From the NCBI GenBank assembly GCA_022729635.1, contig DZAU01000008.1:15329-39897 (forward strand): a DNA stretch of 24,569 nucleotides, in the 5' to 3' direction. The stretch is from Flavobacterium psychrophilum (GTDB lineage: Bacteria > Bacteroidota > Bacteroidia > Flavobacteriales > Flavobacteriaceae). A program made the position numbers and the translations under genes. How positions within the stretch are numbered: the first letter of the stretch is position 1; every line of letters begins with the position of its first letter. The notes under the pieces are model-generated. The model had not been told where the DNA came from and did not search any database. It was given only the letters and a program-made list of their open reading frames with translations. Shown piece by piece: positions 1 to 7,130 of this stretch.

Positions 1-61
1 ACCTTTGGGCTATTCCACCAAATTTATAATGCAATTTCAAGTCGTCTATAATACTAGCCAT
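1..61 (-). CDS. N-terminus of a probable second rhomboid family protein (partial)
   Basis: An ATG on the minus strand at 61-59 opens a frame that stays open to the window edge and gives about 20 residues, starting MASIIDDLKLHYKFGGIAQ. This resembles the short charged N-terminus, before the first membrane helix, of flavobacterial rhomboid-family proteins that often sit next to another rhomboid gene downstream of mutL. It lies downstream of and in the same direction as the rhomboid gene at 188-1000, separated by the GC-rich inverted repeat. No catalytic residue is visible, so the family call is inference from the N-terminal pattern and context. The open frame itself is clear. Confidence 0.6.
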   Translation of the reverse strand, partial: MASIIDDLKLHYKFGGIAQR

Positions 62-72
62 TTTAGATTTGA

Positions 73-189
73 AGCCCCCTAACCCCCGAAGGGGGAATTA
101 TTAATTCGGTTAGGAAGTTGAGAATTATTTGTTATTTATTTTCATTATTTTTATGTGGTTACAATTCCCCCTTCGGGGGTTAGGGGGCT
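73..189. repeat. Pair of 27-bp GC-rich inverted repeats (REP-like doublet)
   Basis: Positions 73-99 and 163-189 are perfect inverted copies of a 27-bp unit, separated by 63 bp of AT-rich sequence. Each arm is itself a small hairpin: CCCCC-GAA-GGGGG on one side and CCCCC-TTC-GGGGG on the other. The unit is far more GC-rich than its surroundings. The right arm overlaps two bases of the stop codon of the rhomboid gene at 188-190. This is the layout of a repetitive extragenic palindrome doublet. Transcribed as one RNA, the two arms could form a long stem that shields or ends the upstream message. Confidence 0.85.
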
Positions 190-1000
190 AACTCCAACGA
201 TTCCTGTTAAACTGATTTTTCTTCCAATACCACATCATTAAAAATCCGGTTAATGCTCCTCCAACGTGTGCGAAATGGGCAATTCCCGTACTTCCTGCGC
301 CAAAAATAGAACCTCCTTTGAATCCTAAAAACAAATCGATTGCCAATATTCCAGGAACAAAATATTTTGCTTTTATTGGGATAGGAATAAACATTAATGC
401 CAGTTCAGCATTGGGAAACATAAAGGCAAAAGCAACCAATAATCCATAAATTGCACCCGAAGCCCCGACTACCGTTGATTTTGTAATCATTGATGCTTCG
501 CCAATAGCGTTAAATTGTTGCTGTGTGCAATGAACTCTTTCTAAAATAGTATTTATTTCACCAGCCATCATTTGACCTTTTTCATCGAAAAGAGTAGCAT
601 AATCGGCATTTAATAATTTTTGAATTTCTGATGGAGTTAAATTCAAGCTCGCAACTTCCGATAATAAGGAATGAATTTCAAAATAATTCACGGCCGAATG
701 AAGTATTGCTGCTCCCAATCCGCAAGAAATATAGAAAAACAAGAATTTTTTTCCACCCCAAAAATGTTCCAACGCACTTCCAAAGGAATACAGCGCAAAC
801 ATATTAAATAAAATATGTGCCACGTTTGGAAATGGTGCATGCATAAACATATGGGTAAAAAATTGCCAAACCTTGAAATTACTGCTTTCAGGATAGTAAA
901 GAGCAAATAAATCATAAGATACCGGCACAAGCTGAGATCCAATAAAAAAGAGAATATTAATAATCAATAGTTGCTTAACAACTGGCGTGATATTCATCAT
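188..1000 (-). CDS. Rhomboid family intramembrane serine protease
   Basis: A polytopic membrane protein of 270 residues expected to cleave transmembrane substrates within the inner membrane. The catalytic serine is in the GASG motif (S181). The catalytic histidine lies in the last core helix within AHFAHVGG (H246). The HMFMHAPFPNVAHILFNM segment (about 50-67) matches the loop-1/helix-2 region of rhomboids. About 60 polar residues (107-170) are inserted before the serine helix, more than in minimal bacterial rhomboids. The start ATG overlaps the mutL stop (ATGA), so the two are probably translationally coupled; a second Met follows at once and could also serve. The stop codon lies inside the right arm of the GC-rich repeat. 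Substrate unknown; family call firm. Confidence 0.9.
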   Translation of the reverse strand: MMNITPVVKQLLIINILFFIGSQLVPVSYDLFALYYPESSNFKVWQFFTHMFMHAPFPNVAHILFNMFALYSFGSALEHFWGGKKFLFFYISCGLGAAILHSAVNYFEIHSLLSEVASLNLTPSEIQKLLNADYATLFDEKGQMMAGEINTILERVHCTQQQFNAIGEASMITKSTVVGASGAIYGLLVAFAFMFPNAELALMFIPIPIKAKYFVPGILAIDLFLGFKGGSIFGAGSTGIAHFAHVGGALTGFLMMWYWKKNQFNRNRWS

Positions 1001-2841
1001 AATGCAAATTTTTTGTCTAAATCTTCCACACGCATCGTGATGAAAGTGGGTTTTTGAAATGGGGAAACATTGGGATCCTTACAGGCAAAAAGTCCGTTTA
1101 CCAAGTTTTCCTGTTCTTTTTCGGTTAAATAAGTTCCCGTTTTTACGGCCAAACTTCGAGCCATAGATTTGGCAATGGTGTCATTCTGGCTAAAACTGCT
1201 TTCCGGAATTCCGTCCTGTAAATCGCTTACTAATTGTTCTAAAACCAGCGAAGCTTCACTTTCGGAAACATTGACTGGCAATCCTGAAATGACCACATTG
1301 TCTTCGTTTGTTTCCTCAAAAACAAAACCGGTATTCGTCAACGAAGGCTTTAATTCTTTTATTAATTGCATTTCTCCATTGGAAAAATACAAATGCAACG
1401 GAAACAACAAATGCTGGCTTGACGCCAAATTGACCGTGATATTCGTCAGGAATTGTTCGTATAAAATACGTTGATGTGCTCGTTGCTGATCCACAATTAT
1501 CATTCCTGATTTTATGGGATTTACAATGTATTTTTTATGGATTTGGTAGGTTTTATGAACCACTTGCTCCACATCTTCGTTATCGAATAACGACGAAGTT
1601 ACGGCATCATTCTCGAAAGTACTCGCTTCAACTTCCCCTGAATCCTGTTTTAATCCTACATATAAACTTTCCCAATTTGCAGGAGATTCCGTCTTTTTGT
1701 AATTGGCAAAATGCCTATTTGGCTTTTCTTCTTCCGAAAACGGATTGAAGCTGCTATCAATTTGAATCGTTGGCGTTGCTCCTTCTACATCTTTGTAATA
1801 ATAAGGTGTATCTAAATTGGCATCACGCTCAAAATCTAAAACTGGAGTCACATTAAATTGCCCTAAACTGTGTTTAATCGAAGACCGCAAAATCGCATAT
1901 AAAGCGTGTTCGTCATCAAATTTTATTTCGGTTTTTGTGGGATGAATGTTGATGTCGATAGTATTTGGCGGAACCGTTAAATATAAAAAATAACTCGGCT
2001 GCGCACCATCTTTCAAAAGTCCGTCATAAGCTGCCATCACGGCGTGATGCAAATAACCACTTTTTATGAATCTGTCATTGACAAAGAAAAACTGTTCGCC
2101 GCGATTTTTCTTGGCAAACTCGGGTTTGCAGACAAATCCTTGAATGTTCACAATTTCGGTTTCTTCGTTAACGGGAACCAATTTTTCATTGGTTTTACCC
2201 GAAAAAATATTCACGATACGCTGCCTCAAACTCGAAGGATGCAAATTAAACATTTCGCTTCCGTTATGATAAAATGTAAAATAGATTTGCGGATGTGCCA
2301 AAGCCACACGTTGAAATTCATCAATGATATGGCGGTATTCCACTGTGTCTGACTTCAAGAAATTACGACGAGCCGGAATATTGAAAAATAAATTTTTGAC
2401 TCCAAAAGAAGTTCCCTTTGGCAAAACCGCCACGTCCTGCGAGACAAACTTACTGCCTTCAATCACGATATGCGTTCCCAGTTCTTCTTGATTTTGCTTA
2501 GTTTTCATTTCTACATGGGCAATCGCAGCAATCGATGCCAATGCTTCTCCACGAAAACCCTTGGTTTGCAGAGAAAACAAATCTTCGGCGTGACGAATTT
2601 TTGAAGTGGCGTGACGTTCAAAACACAAACGCGCATCGGTGACGCTCATTCCCTGTCCGTTGTCAATAACCTGAACCAAGGATTTTCCGGCGTCTTTCAG
2701 GATTAATTTAATGTCATTTGCTCCGGCATCAACGGCATTTTCAAGCAATTCCTTCACTACGGAAGCTGGTCGCTGAACGACTTCTCCTGCGGCAATTTGA
2801 TTAGCAACGTGATCCGGAAGTAATTGAATGATACTCGACAT
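997..2841 (-). CDS. mutL: DNA mismatch repair protein MutL
   Basis: MutL couples mismatch recognition by MutS to strand processing. The N-terminal GHKL ATPase is intact: E31 and N35 in ELLENAVDAGA, the DNGQGM box at 60-65, RHATSKI at 77-82 and TKGFRGEA at 93-100. The middle linker (about 340-430) is poorly conserved, as usual. The C-terminal domain is unusual. The nuclease motif normally reading DQHA..E reads DQQRAHQRI from D451, and the C-terminal CPHGRP box is replaced by SPFQKP, so key metal ligands are missing. At 614 residues the length is normal. The start lies 2 bp from a heptamer array that forms the whole leader, with no Shine-Dalgarno. The 3' end overlaps the rhomboid gene by 4 bp. 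Confidence 0.96.
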   Translation of the reverse strand: MSSIIQLLPDHVANQIAAGEVVQRPASVVKELLENAVDAGANDIKLILKDAGKSLVQVIDNGQGMSVTDARLCFERHATSKIRHAEDLFSLQTKGFRGEALASIAAIAHVEMKTKQNQEELGTHIVIEGSKFVSQDVAVLPKGTSFGVKNLFFNIPARRNFLKSDTVEYRHIIDEFQRVALAHPQIYFTFYHNGSEMFNLHPSSLRQRIVNIFSGKTNEKLVPVNEETEIVNIQGFVCKPEFAKKNRGEQFFFVNDRFIKSGYLHHAVMAAYDGLLKDGAQPSYFLYLTVPPNTIDINIHPTKTEIKFDDEHALYAILRSSIKHSLGQFNVTPVLDFERDANLDTPYYYKDVEGATPTIQIDSSFNPFSEEEKPNRHFANYKKTESPANWESLYVGLKQDSGEVEASTFENDAVTSSLFDNEDVEQVVHKTYQIHKKYIVNPIKSGMIIVDQQRAHQRILYEQFLTNITVNLASSQHLLFPLHLYFSNGEMQLIKELKPSLTNTGFVFEETNEDNVVISGLPVNVSESEASLVLEQLVSDLQDGIPESSFSQNDTIAKSMARSLAVKTGTYLTEKEQENLVNGLFACKDPNVSPFQKPTFITMRVEDLDKKFAL

Positions 2842-2842
2842 T

Positions 2843-2877
2843 TTATTAGTGTTCAGTGTTCAGTAATTGGTGTTCAG
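2843..2877 (+). repeat. Heptamer array in the mutL leader
   Basis: Five consecutive 7-bp words, all starting with T and ending with G: TTATTAG at 2843, TGTTCAG at 2850, 2857 and 2871, and TAATTGG at 2864. A 7-bp stem with a 3-base loop follows (2873-2889). The array starts 2 bp upstream of the mutL start codon and so forms most of its untranslated leader. An 18-bp stretch (2862-2879) recurs with one mismatch at 18859-18876 in front of yidD, in the same orientation relative to that gene. Confidence 0.8.
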
Positions 2878-2894
2878 TTAAAAACTGAAGTGAG

Positions 2895-2902
2895 CAAATT
2901 TA
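2895..2902 (-). promoter_or_regulatory. Candidate -7 element for mutL
   Basis: The minus strand reads TAAATTTG, an exact match to the Bacteroidota -7 consensus TAnnTTTG, about 54 bp before the mutL start codon. No clear TTG element is seen 17-23 bp further upstream, so this is a motif match only. If used, the transcript leader would consist mainly of the heptamer array. Confidence 0.35.
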
Positions 2903-2940
2903 AGGAAATTCTATTGGGATTACTACCTAAATTATTCATA

Positions 2941-2980
2941 AAAAAACAAAAAACCCATACTATCTATTGAATAGTATAGG
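2941..2980 (-). terminator. Rho-independent terminator of ribH
   Basis: On the minus strand, 24 bp past the ribH stop codon, two 10-base arms (2971-2980 and 2954-2963) pair around a 7-base loop. All positions pair if one U-G wobble is allowed. A T-rich run (complement of 2941-2953) follows. The wobble pairs only on the minus strand, which supports termination of ribH rather than of a plus-strand transcript. Confidence 0.75.
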
Positions 2981-3003
2981 CTTTGTAATTTTAAATATAT
3001 TTT

Positions 3004-3573
3004 CTATTCTTCAATCATCTTCAACCCTTCAATTTGCAATGGTCCGGTTGTCAATAATTGTTGGTTTTTAAGTTGGTGACTAAACGAAGCCTGATGTCTT
3101 AAATAAGCCATTTTTATGGCGGCAATAGCCGCTTCTGTACCTTTGTTTCCGTGTTTTCCGCCACTTCTGTCTATGGATTGCTGCATAGTATTATCAGTCA
3201 AAACACAAAAAATAACTGGAATATCGGTTCCTACATTCAAGTCTTTTATGCCTTGGGAAACGGCTTCGCACACAAAATCAAAATGCTTGGTTTCGCCCTG
3301 AATCACACAGCCAATCGCGATTACAGCATCGACATTCTGGGTTTGTAGCATTTTTTTGGCTCCATAAATCAATTCAAAACTTCCCGGTACATTCCAACGA
3401 ATGATGTGTTCTGAAGGCACTTCATTTTCTAAAAGCCCTGTGACAGCACCAAAACAAAGTGCTTCGGTTATAGTGTCATTCCATTCTGAAACAACAATCC
3501 CAAACCGAAAATTTTTCGCGTTTGGGATTGAATTTTTATCGTATTCGGATAAGTTTTTATTTATAGTTGCCAT
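3004..3573 (-). CDS. ribH: 6,7-dimethyl-8-ribityllumazine synthase
   Basis: Penultimate enzyme of riboflavin synthesis. It condenses 5-amino-6-ribitylaminouracil with 3,4-dihydroxy-2-butanone 4-phosphate in the cytosol, and family members form pentamers or icosahedral shells. Substrate-binding segments are all visible: FGIVVSEWND (24-33), VPGSFELIYGAKKM (62-75), IGCVIQGETKHFDF with the likely catalytic H97, and GKHGNKGTEAA (139-149) after R136. The protein is 189 residues, with about 20 extra at each end compared with compact family members; the C-terminal tail after HQASFSHQLK is unusual but does not disturb the core. It sits alone between the heptamer inverted repeat upstream and its own terminator downstream. 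No riboflavin riboswitch is seen in the short leader. Confidence 0.95.
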   Translation of the reverse strand: MATINKNLSEYDKNSIPNAKNFRFGIVVSEWNDTITEALCFGAVTGLLENEVPSEHIIRWNVPGSFELIYGAKKMLQTQNVDAVIAIGCVIQGETKHFDFVCEAVSQGIKDLNVGTDIPVIFCVLTDNTMQQSIDRSGGKHGNKGTEAAIAAIKMAYLRHQASFSHQLKNQQLLTTGPLQIEGLKMIEE

Positions 3574-3579
3574 TTTTTC

Positions 3580-3651
3580 AATTAAAAATTAAAAATTACG
3601 AATTAAAAATTATCGAATTTATTTTTAATTTTTAATTCGTAATTTTTAATT
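3580..3651. repeat. Inverted pair of AATTAAA-type heptamer arrays
   Basis: Plus strand from 3580: AATTAAA at 3580, 3587 and 3601, AATTACG at 3594, AATTATC at 3608. Minus strand from 3651 inward: AATTAAA, AATTACG, AATTAAA, AATTAAA. The two sides form a perfect 26-bp inverted repeat (3587-3612 with 3626-3651) around a 13-bp loop. The element fills nearly the whole gap between the TPR gene and ribH and so lies in the ribH leader. It has no T-tract typical of a terminator. Confidence 0.85.
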
Positions 3652-3654
3652 GAT

Positions 3655-4428
3655 TTACTGCGCTAATCCTATTAATGCATCAATTGAAGCAGCTTCCGGA
3701 GAAGCATCGAAATTGTCTTTTATATCTGTAAAATATTTTAACGCATCGGTTTTATTTCCCATCGCCAAAGCTGTTTTTCCAGCTTTCAACAAGAAACGTG
3801 GTGTGGTAAAATCATTTTTATTGGCTTCGGCAGCTTTTACATAATTTTCCAAAGCTTCTTTTGGTTGGTTATTCTGCGAATAAGCATCGCCTATTGCTCC
3901 TTTTGCCAAAGCACTCAAAACCATATCCTCTGATTTGAATTTGCCTAAATACTCAATGGCTTCTGTATATTTTCCGGTATTCAAATAGGCAATACCAGCA
4001 TAATAATTAGCTAAATTTCCAGCATCGGTTCCTGAATATTCGTCTGCAATTTTTATAAAACCGAATTTTCCTTCAGAACCATTCAACGATAATTTATACA
4101 AGGAATCACTGGCAACTCCATCGGTCGCTTTTTGAAAGTTTTGTTGTGCCACAAACATTTCGGTTGCTGCTTCTTCTTGTTTTGGAGCTGCGATAAATTT
4201 TTGATATGCTAAATATCCTACAGTTAATATTGCAATGGCGCCAACCACTCCAATGATAATTTTTTGATTTTTGGCAACAAAATCTTCTGTTTTTGACGCC
4301 GTGGCATCTAATGTTGAAAATACTTCTGCTGTTTTACTGTTTTTCTCAAGAACTTTTATGTCTTCGGTAACTTCTTTTACTGCTTTTTCTTTCGCTGGTT
4401 TATATCCTCTCTTGTTATAAGTAGCCAT
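3655..4428 (-). CDS. Membrane-anchored tetratricopeptide repeat protein
   Basis: A 257-residue protein with a basic, charged N-terminus (1-55), one hydrophobic segment at about 57-75 (IIIGVVGAIAILTVGYLAY) and a soluble helical C-terminal part. TPR-like helix pairs are visible at about 137-165 (GNLANYYAGIAYLNTGKYTEAIEY), 173-203 (AKGAIGDAYSQNNQPKEALENY) and 210-240. The single-helix-plus-TPR layout resembles YfgM-like periplasmic scaffold or chaperone-associated proteins, but the exact role cannot be read from sequence. The C-terminus ends soon after the last repeat. It is divergent from recF, and the mutL-ribH-TPR-recF neighbourhood looks like a stable flavobacterial arrangement (general knowledge, not checked here). 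Confidence 0.85.
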   Translation of the reverse strand: MATYNKRGYKPAKEKAVKEVTEDIKVLEKNSKTAEVFSTLDATASKTEDFVAKNQKIIIGVVGAIAILTVGYLAYQKFIAAPKQEEAATEMFVAQQNFQKATDGVASDSLYKLSLNGSEGKFGFIKIADEYSGTDAGNLANYYAGIAYLNTGKYTEAIEYLGKFKSEDMVLSALAKGAIGDAYSQNNQPKEALENYVKAAEANKNDFTTPRFLLKAGKTALAMGNKTDALKYFTDIKDNFDASPEAASIDALIGLAQ

Positions 4429-4451
4429 TTAAATTTTAATTTAGTGAGTGG

Positions 4452-4459
4452 CAAAAATA
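4452..4459 (-). promoter_or_regulatory. Candidate -7 element for the TPR gene
   Basis: The minus strand reads TATTTTTG, an exact match to TAnnTTTG, 24 bp upstream of the TPR start codon. This would give a very short leader. No well-spaced TTG is visible upstream. The recF side of this divergent gap holds only an imperfect match (TAATTTG near 4506-4512). Confidence 0.4.
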
Positions 4460-4571
4460 TAATATTTATTCAAATCTAAAACCTCTTTTTTCGATATTTT
4501 TCAATAATTTGCACCCACTTTAAAAAAAATGTCCAAAATTAGGAAGATTCCCAATACCAGCAAGTCTTAAG

Positions 4572-5651
4572 ATGTATTTAAAAACCATTTCATTATTTAA
4601 TTACAAGAATTTTTCTGAGGCAAGTTTCGAATTTGTGGACAAAATAAATTGTTTTGTGGGCAAAAACGGAATTGGAAAGACCAATGTGCTCGATGCAATC
4701 TACCATTTGTCTTACGGAAAAAGTTATTTTAATCCGCTTGCAGTTCAAAATATCAAACACGGCGAAGATTTTTTTGTCATTGACGGCGAATTTGAAATCA
4801 ACGAAAGAAATGAACAAATTATTTGCAGTCTTAAAAAAGGACAGAAAAAGATATTGAAGCGCAACGGAAAAATCTATGATAAATTCTCGGAACACGTGGG
4901 TTTTATTCCGTTGGTTATTATTTCTCCTGCCGATCGGGACTTAATTGTTGAAGGCAGTGAAACTCGCCGGAAGTTTATGGATAGTGTTATTTCGCAGTTG
5001 GATTCCCAATATTTGAAACAACTCATTCAGTACCAAAAAGTGATGAGTCAGCGTAATGCTTTGTTGAAATATTTTGCTTTGAATTATGTTTTTGAAACTG
5101 ACACGCTTTCTATTTATAATGAGCAACTCGATGCTTTCGGGAAATATATTTTCGAAAAGAGGAAAGAATTTATCGAGCAATTTATTCCTATTTTCAATAC
5201 ACATCATCAAGCCATAACGGGTTCTCAGGAAACGGTTCAATTGGTTTATGAAAGTCACTTATTCGAGAATGATTTACTGACACTTTTAGAAGAAAACATC
5301 AATAAAGACAGGGCTTTGCATTATACCAGCGTTGGAATTCACAAAGATGATTTGTCTTTTGAAATTGATCATTATCCAATAAAAAAGTTTGGTTCACAAG
5401 GTCAGCAGAAATCATTTCTGATTGCCTTGAAACTGGCGCAATTTGAATTTTTGAAAACCCAAAGTGGTTTTAAACCTATTTTGCTTTTTGATGATATTTT
5501 CGATAAATTAGACGAAAATCGTGTTGCTAAAATAATCGAAATGGTCAACAGCGATACTTTTGGACAACTTTTTATTTCTGACACACACCCGGAACGAACC
5601 GAAAATATTGTCAAATCAACTCATCAGACTTACAAAATTTTTAACTTGTAA
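4572..5651 (+). CDS. recF: DNA replication and repair protein RecF
   Basis: An SMC-like ATPase of 359 residues that helps load RecA at gaps through the RecFOR pathway. The Walker A box is GKNGIGKT (30-37). The ABC-type signature lies in [18 protein letters not shown] near 277-294, and Walker B is [11 protein letters not shown] near 305-315, followed by the D-loop region and the conserved FISDTHPE near the end. The length is typical. The ATG at 4572 gives the expected [14 protein letters not shown] start, so no earlier start is needed. It is transcribed away from the TPR gene. An 11-bp imperfect stem-loop follows the stop at 5653-5684 but lacks a T-tract. Confidence 0.96.
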   Translation: MYLKTISLFNYKNFSEASFEFVDKINCFVGKNGIGKTNVLDAIYHLSYGKSYFNPLAVQNIKHGEDFFVIDGEFEINERNEQIICSLKKGQKKILKRNGKIYDKFSEHVGFIPLVIISPADRDLIVEGSETRRKFMDSVISQLDSQYLKQLIQYQKVMSQRNALLKYFALNYVFETDTLSIYNEQLDAFGKYIFEKRKEFIEQFIPIFNTHHQAITGSQETVQLVYESHLFENDLLTLLEENINKDRALHYTSVGIHKDDLSFEIDHYPIKKFGSQGQQKSFLIALKLAQFEFLKTQSGFKPILLFDDIFDKLDENRVAKIIEMVNSDTFGQLFISDTHPERTENIVKSTHQTYKIFNL

Positions 5652-5774
5652 TCGCTTATTAATTTGTACATTTATTAGTTAGCGGTCATTCTAAAAAAAA
5701 ATTGCACACCCTAAAATCAGGTTGACTAAAAATTAAACCTTTTCAAATTATTTCAGTCAAAAAGAAAAATCCTT

Positions 5775-7037
5775 ATGAAATATAATAAAACATTCCTATA
5801 TTTTATTTTTGTACTGATTAGCCTTCAACTTGAAGCACAGAGTATTTACAAATCAAAAGGTTGTTCTGCAAGTGTTGGGCCAGGTGTTTCTACAGTTGTT
5901 CTGCAAAATCCACAAGACAGGTATCAACTTATTACAATTCAATGGTCTGATATTGAGCCTTCACCGGGTAATTTTGATTTTACAAGTTTGCAAAATCAAA
6001 TCAACACAATTAAGTCTTACAATAAAAAGTATGCTTTGGCAATTGCAAGTGGTGGGCTTGGCACTCCAGCTTGGCTTATCGATACATATAACGTACCTTA
6101 TGTTGACTATCTTTTTCAAGGAATAACACCTTATAGATTACCTCTTTGGTGGGACACAATTGTACAACAAAGAATTTCTTTAATGGTTACAGCTTTAGGC
6201 AATCAATTTGCGAATGATTCTTCATTAGCATTAGTTTATGTTACACAAATGACTGCAAATGGAAATGAAGGACATTTGAATGGAATTGATATGACTACAA
6301 TGTATAATAATGGTTTTACACCAACTCTTTGGATAAATGCAGCCAAACAAACGACTTATTACTATACAAATTCATTTCCAGACAAAGCAATAGCTTTCGA
6401 AGTACACGATATTGACAATTCAAATGTTATCCCTTCAACAATCATAAACGATCTATATAACGATGCTACTTTATGTCAAAGAGTTGGGGCAGCAATATGG
6501 TGGTTATCGGGTAAAACGACCTATCAAACCAATTTATTAACTACACTTCAGAATTTTCAAGGAGATAAATATGCACAACTTATTGCAAAATCAAGCCAAC
6601 CCGAAAGATTTCAAGATGGTCTAATTGAAAACGCTTTTATCCAAGCAAAGCAACTTGGCATACGTTATATTGAGCCTTGGTTATATGAATATCAAAACAA
6701 CACAATAAACAACATATTACTTGACTTTAATAGTTGGGCTGATTTAAATTTTACAAGTTATGATGTTTGTGATAATCTTTCAACTGGATTTAATGAACAA
6801 ATTAATGAAGATAAAATAGTAATTTATCCAAATCCTGTTTCAGAATATATAACAATCATAAATCCTGAAAAACAAGATAATGAAACGGTTAGTATTTATA
6901 CTATTTTAGGCGGTTTAGTAAAAGAAATTGATCTTACATCAACAAACCAAATTAATGTTTCCGAACTAGCGAATGGGGTTTATTTTGCCAAGTTTAAAAA
7001 TCATCCACATCAAACTTTAAAATTCATAAAAAATTAG
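5775..7037 (+). CDS. Secreted TIM-barrel-like protein with T9SS type A sorting domain
   Basis: Layout: Sec signal peptide (1-22, cleavage near EAQS), a core of about 320 residues, and a C-terminal T9SS type A sorting domain (about 349-420) with IYPNPVSEYITI, GGLVKEI and LANGVYFAKF. The sorting domain should send the protein through the type IX system to the surface or outside. The core begins like a clan GH-A barrel (LITIQWSDIEPSPGNFDF, as in beta-galactosidase-type enzymes). It carries GNEG (E165) where an acid/base Asn-Glu pair would sit and IEPWLYEYQ (E300, E305) near the end as possible nucleophile candidates. Glycosidase activity is inference; no substrate can be named. The leader and signal peptide nearly repeat those of the next gene, but the cores are not alike. 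Confidence 0.85.
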   Translation: MKYNKTFLYFIFVLISLQLEAQSIYKSKGCSASVGPGVSTVVLQNPQDRYQLITIQWSDIEPSPGNFDFTSLQNQINTIKSYNKKYALAIASGGLGTPAWLIDTYNVPYVDYLFQGITPYRLPLWWDTIVQQRISLMVTALGNQFANDSSLALVYVTQMTANGNEGHLNGIDMTTMYNNGFTPTLWINAAKQTTYYYTNSFPDKAIAFEVHDIDNSNVIPSTIINDLYNDATLCQRVGAAIWWLSGKTTYQTNLLTTLQNFQGDKYAQLIAKSSQPERFQDGLIENAFIQAKQLGIRYIEPWLYEYQNNTINNILLDFNSWADLNFTSYDVCDNLSTGFNEQINEDKIVIYPNPVSEYITIINPEKQDNETVSIYTILGGLVKEIDLTSTNQINVSELANGVYFAKFKNHPHQTLKFIKN

Positions 7038-7130
7038 GTAATTCGGGTAAAATAATAGTATCACACTAAAATAGGTAGATAAAAAAATTAAAATTTTTCA
7101 ACTTATTACAGTTTAAAAAAGATAATCCTT

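Noticed and set aside
2044..2352. Plus-strand open frame of about 100 codons
   Set aside because: It lies wholly antisense to the conserved part of mutL and has no start context or family resemblance.
5653..5684. Imperfect 11-bp stem-loop right after recF
   Set aside because: One mismatch, one wobble and no T-tract, so it cannot be called a terminator; AT-rich DNA gives such stems by chance.
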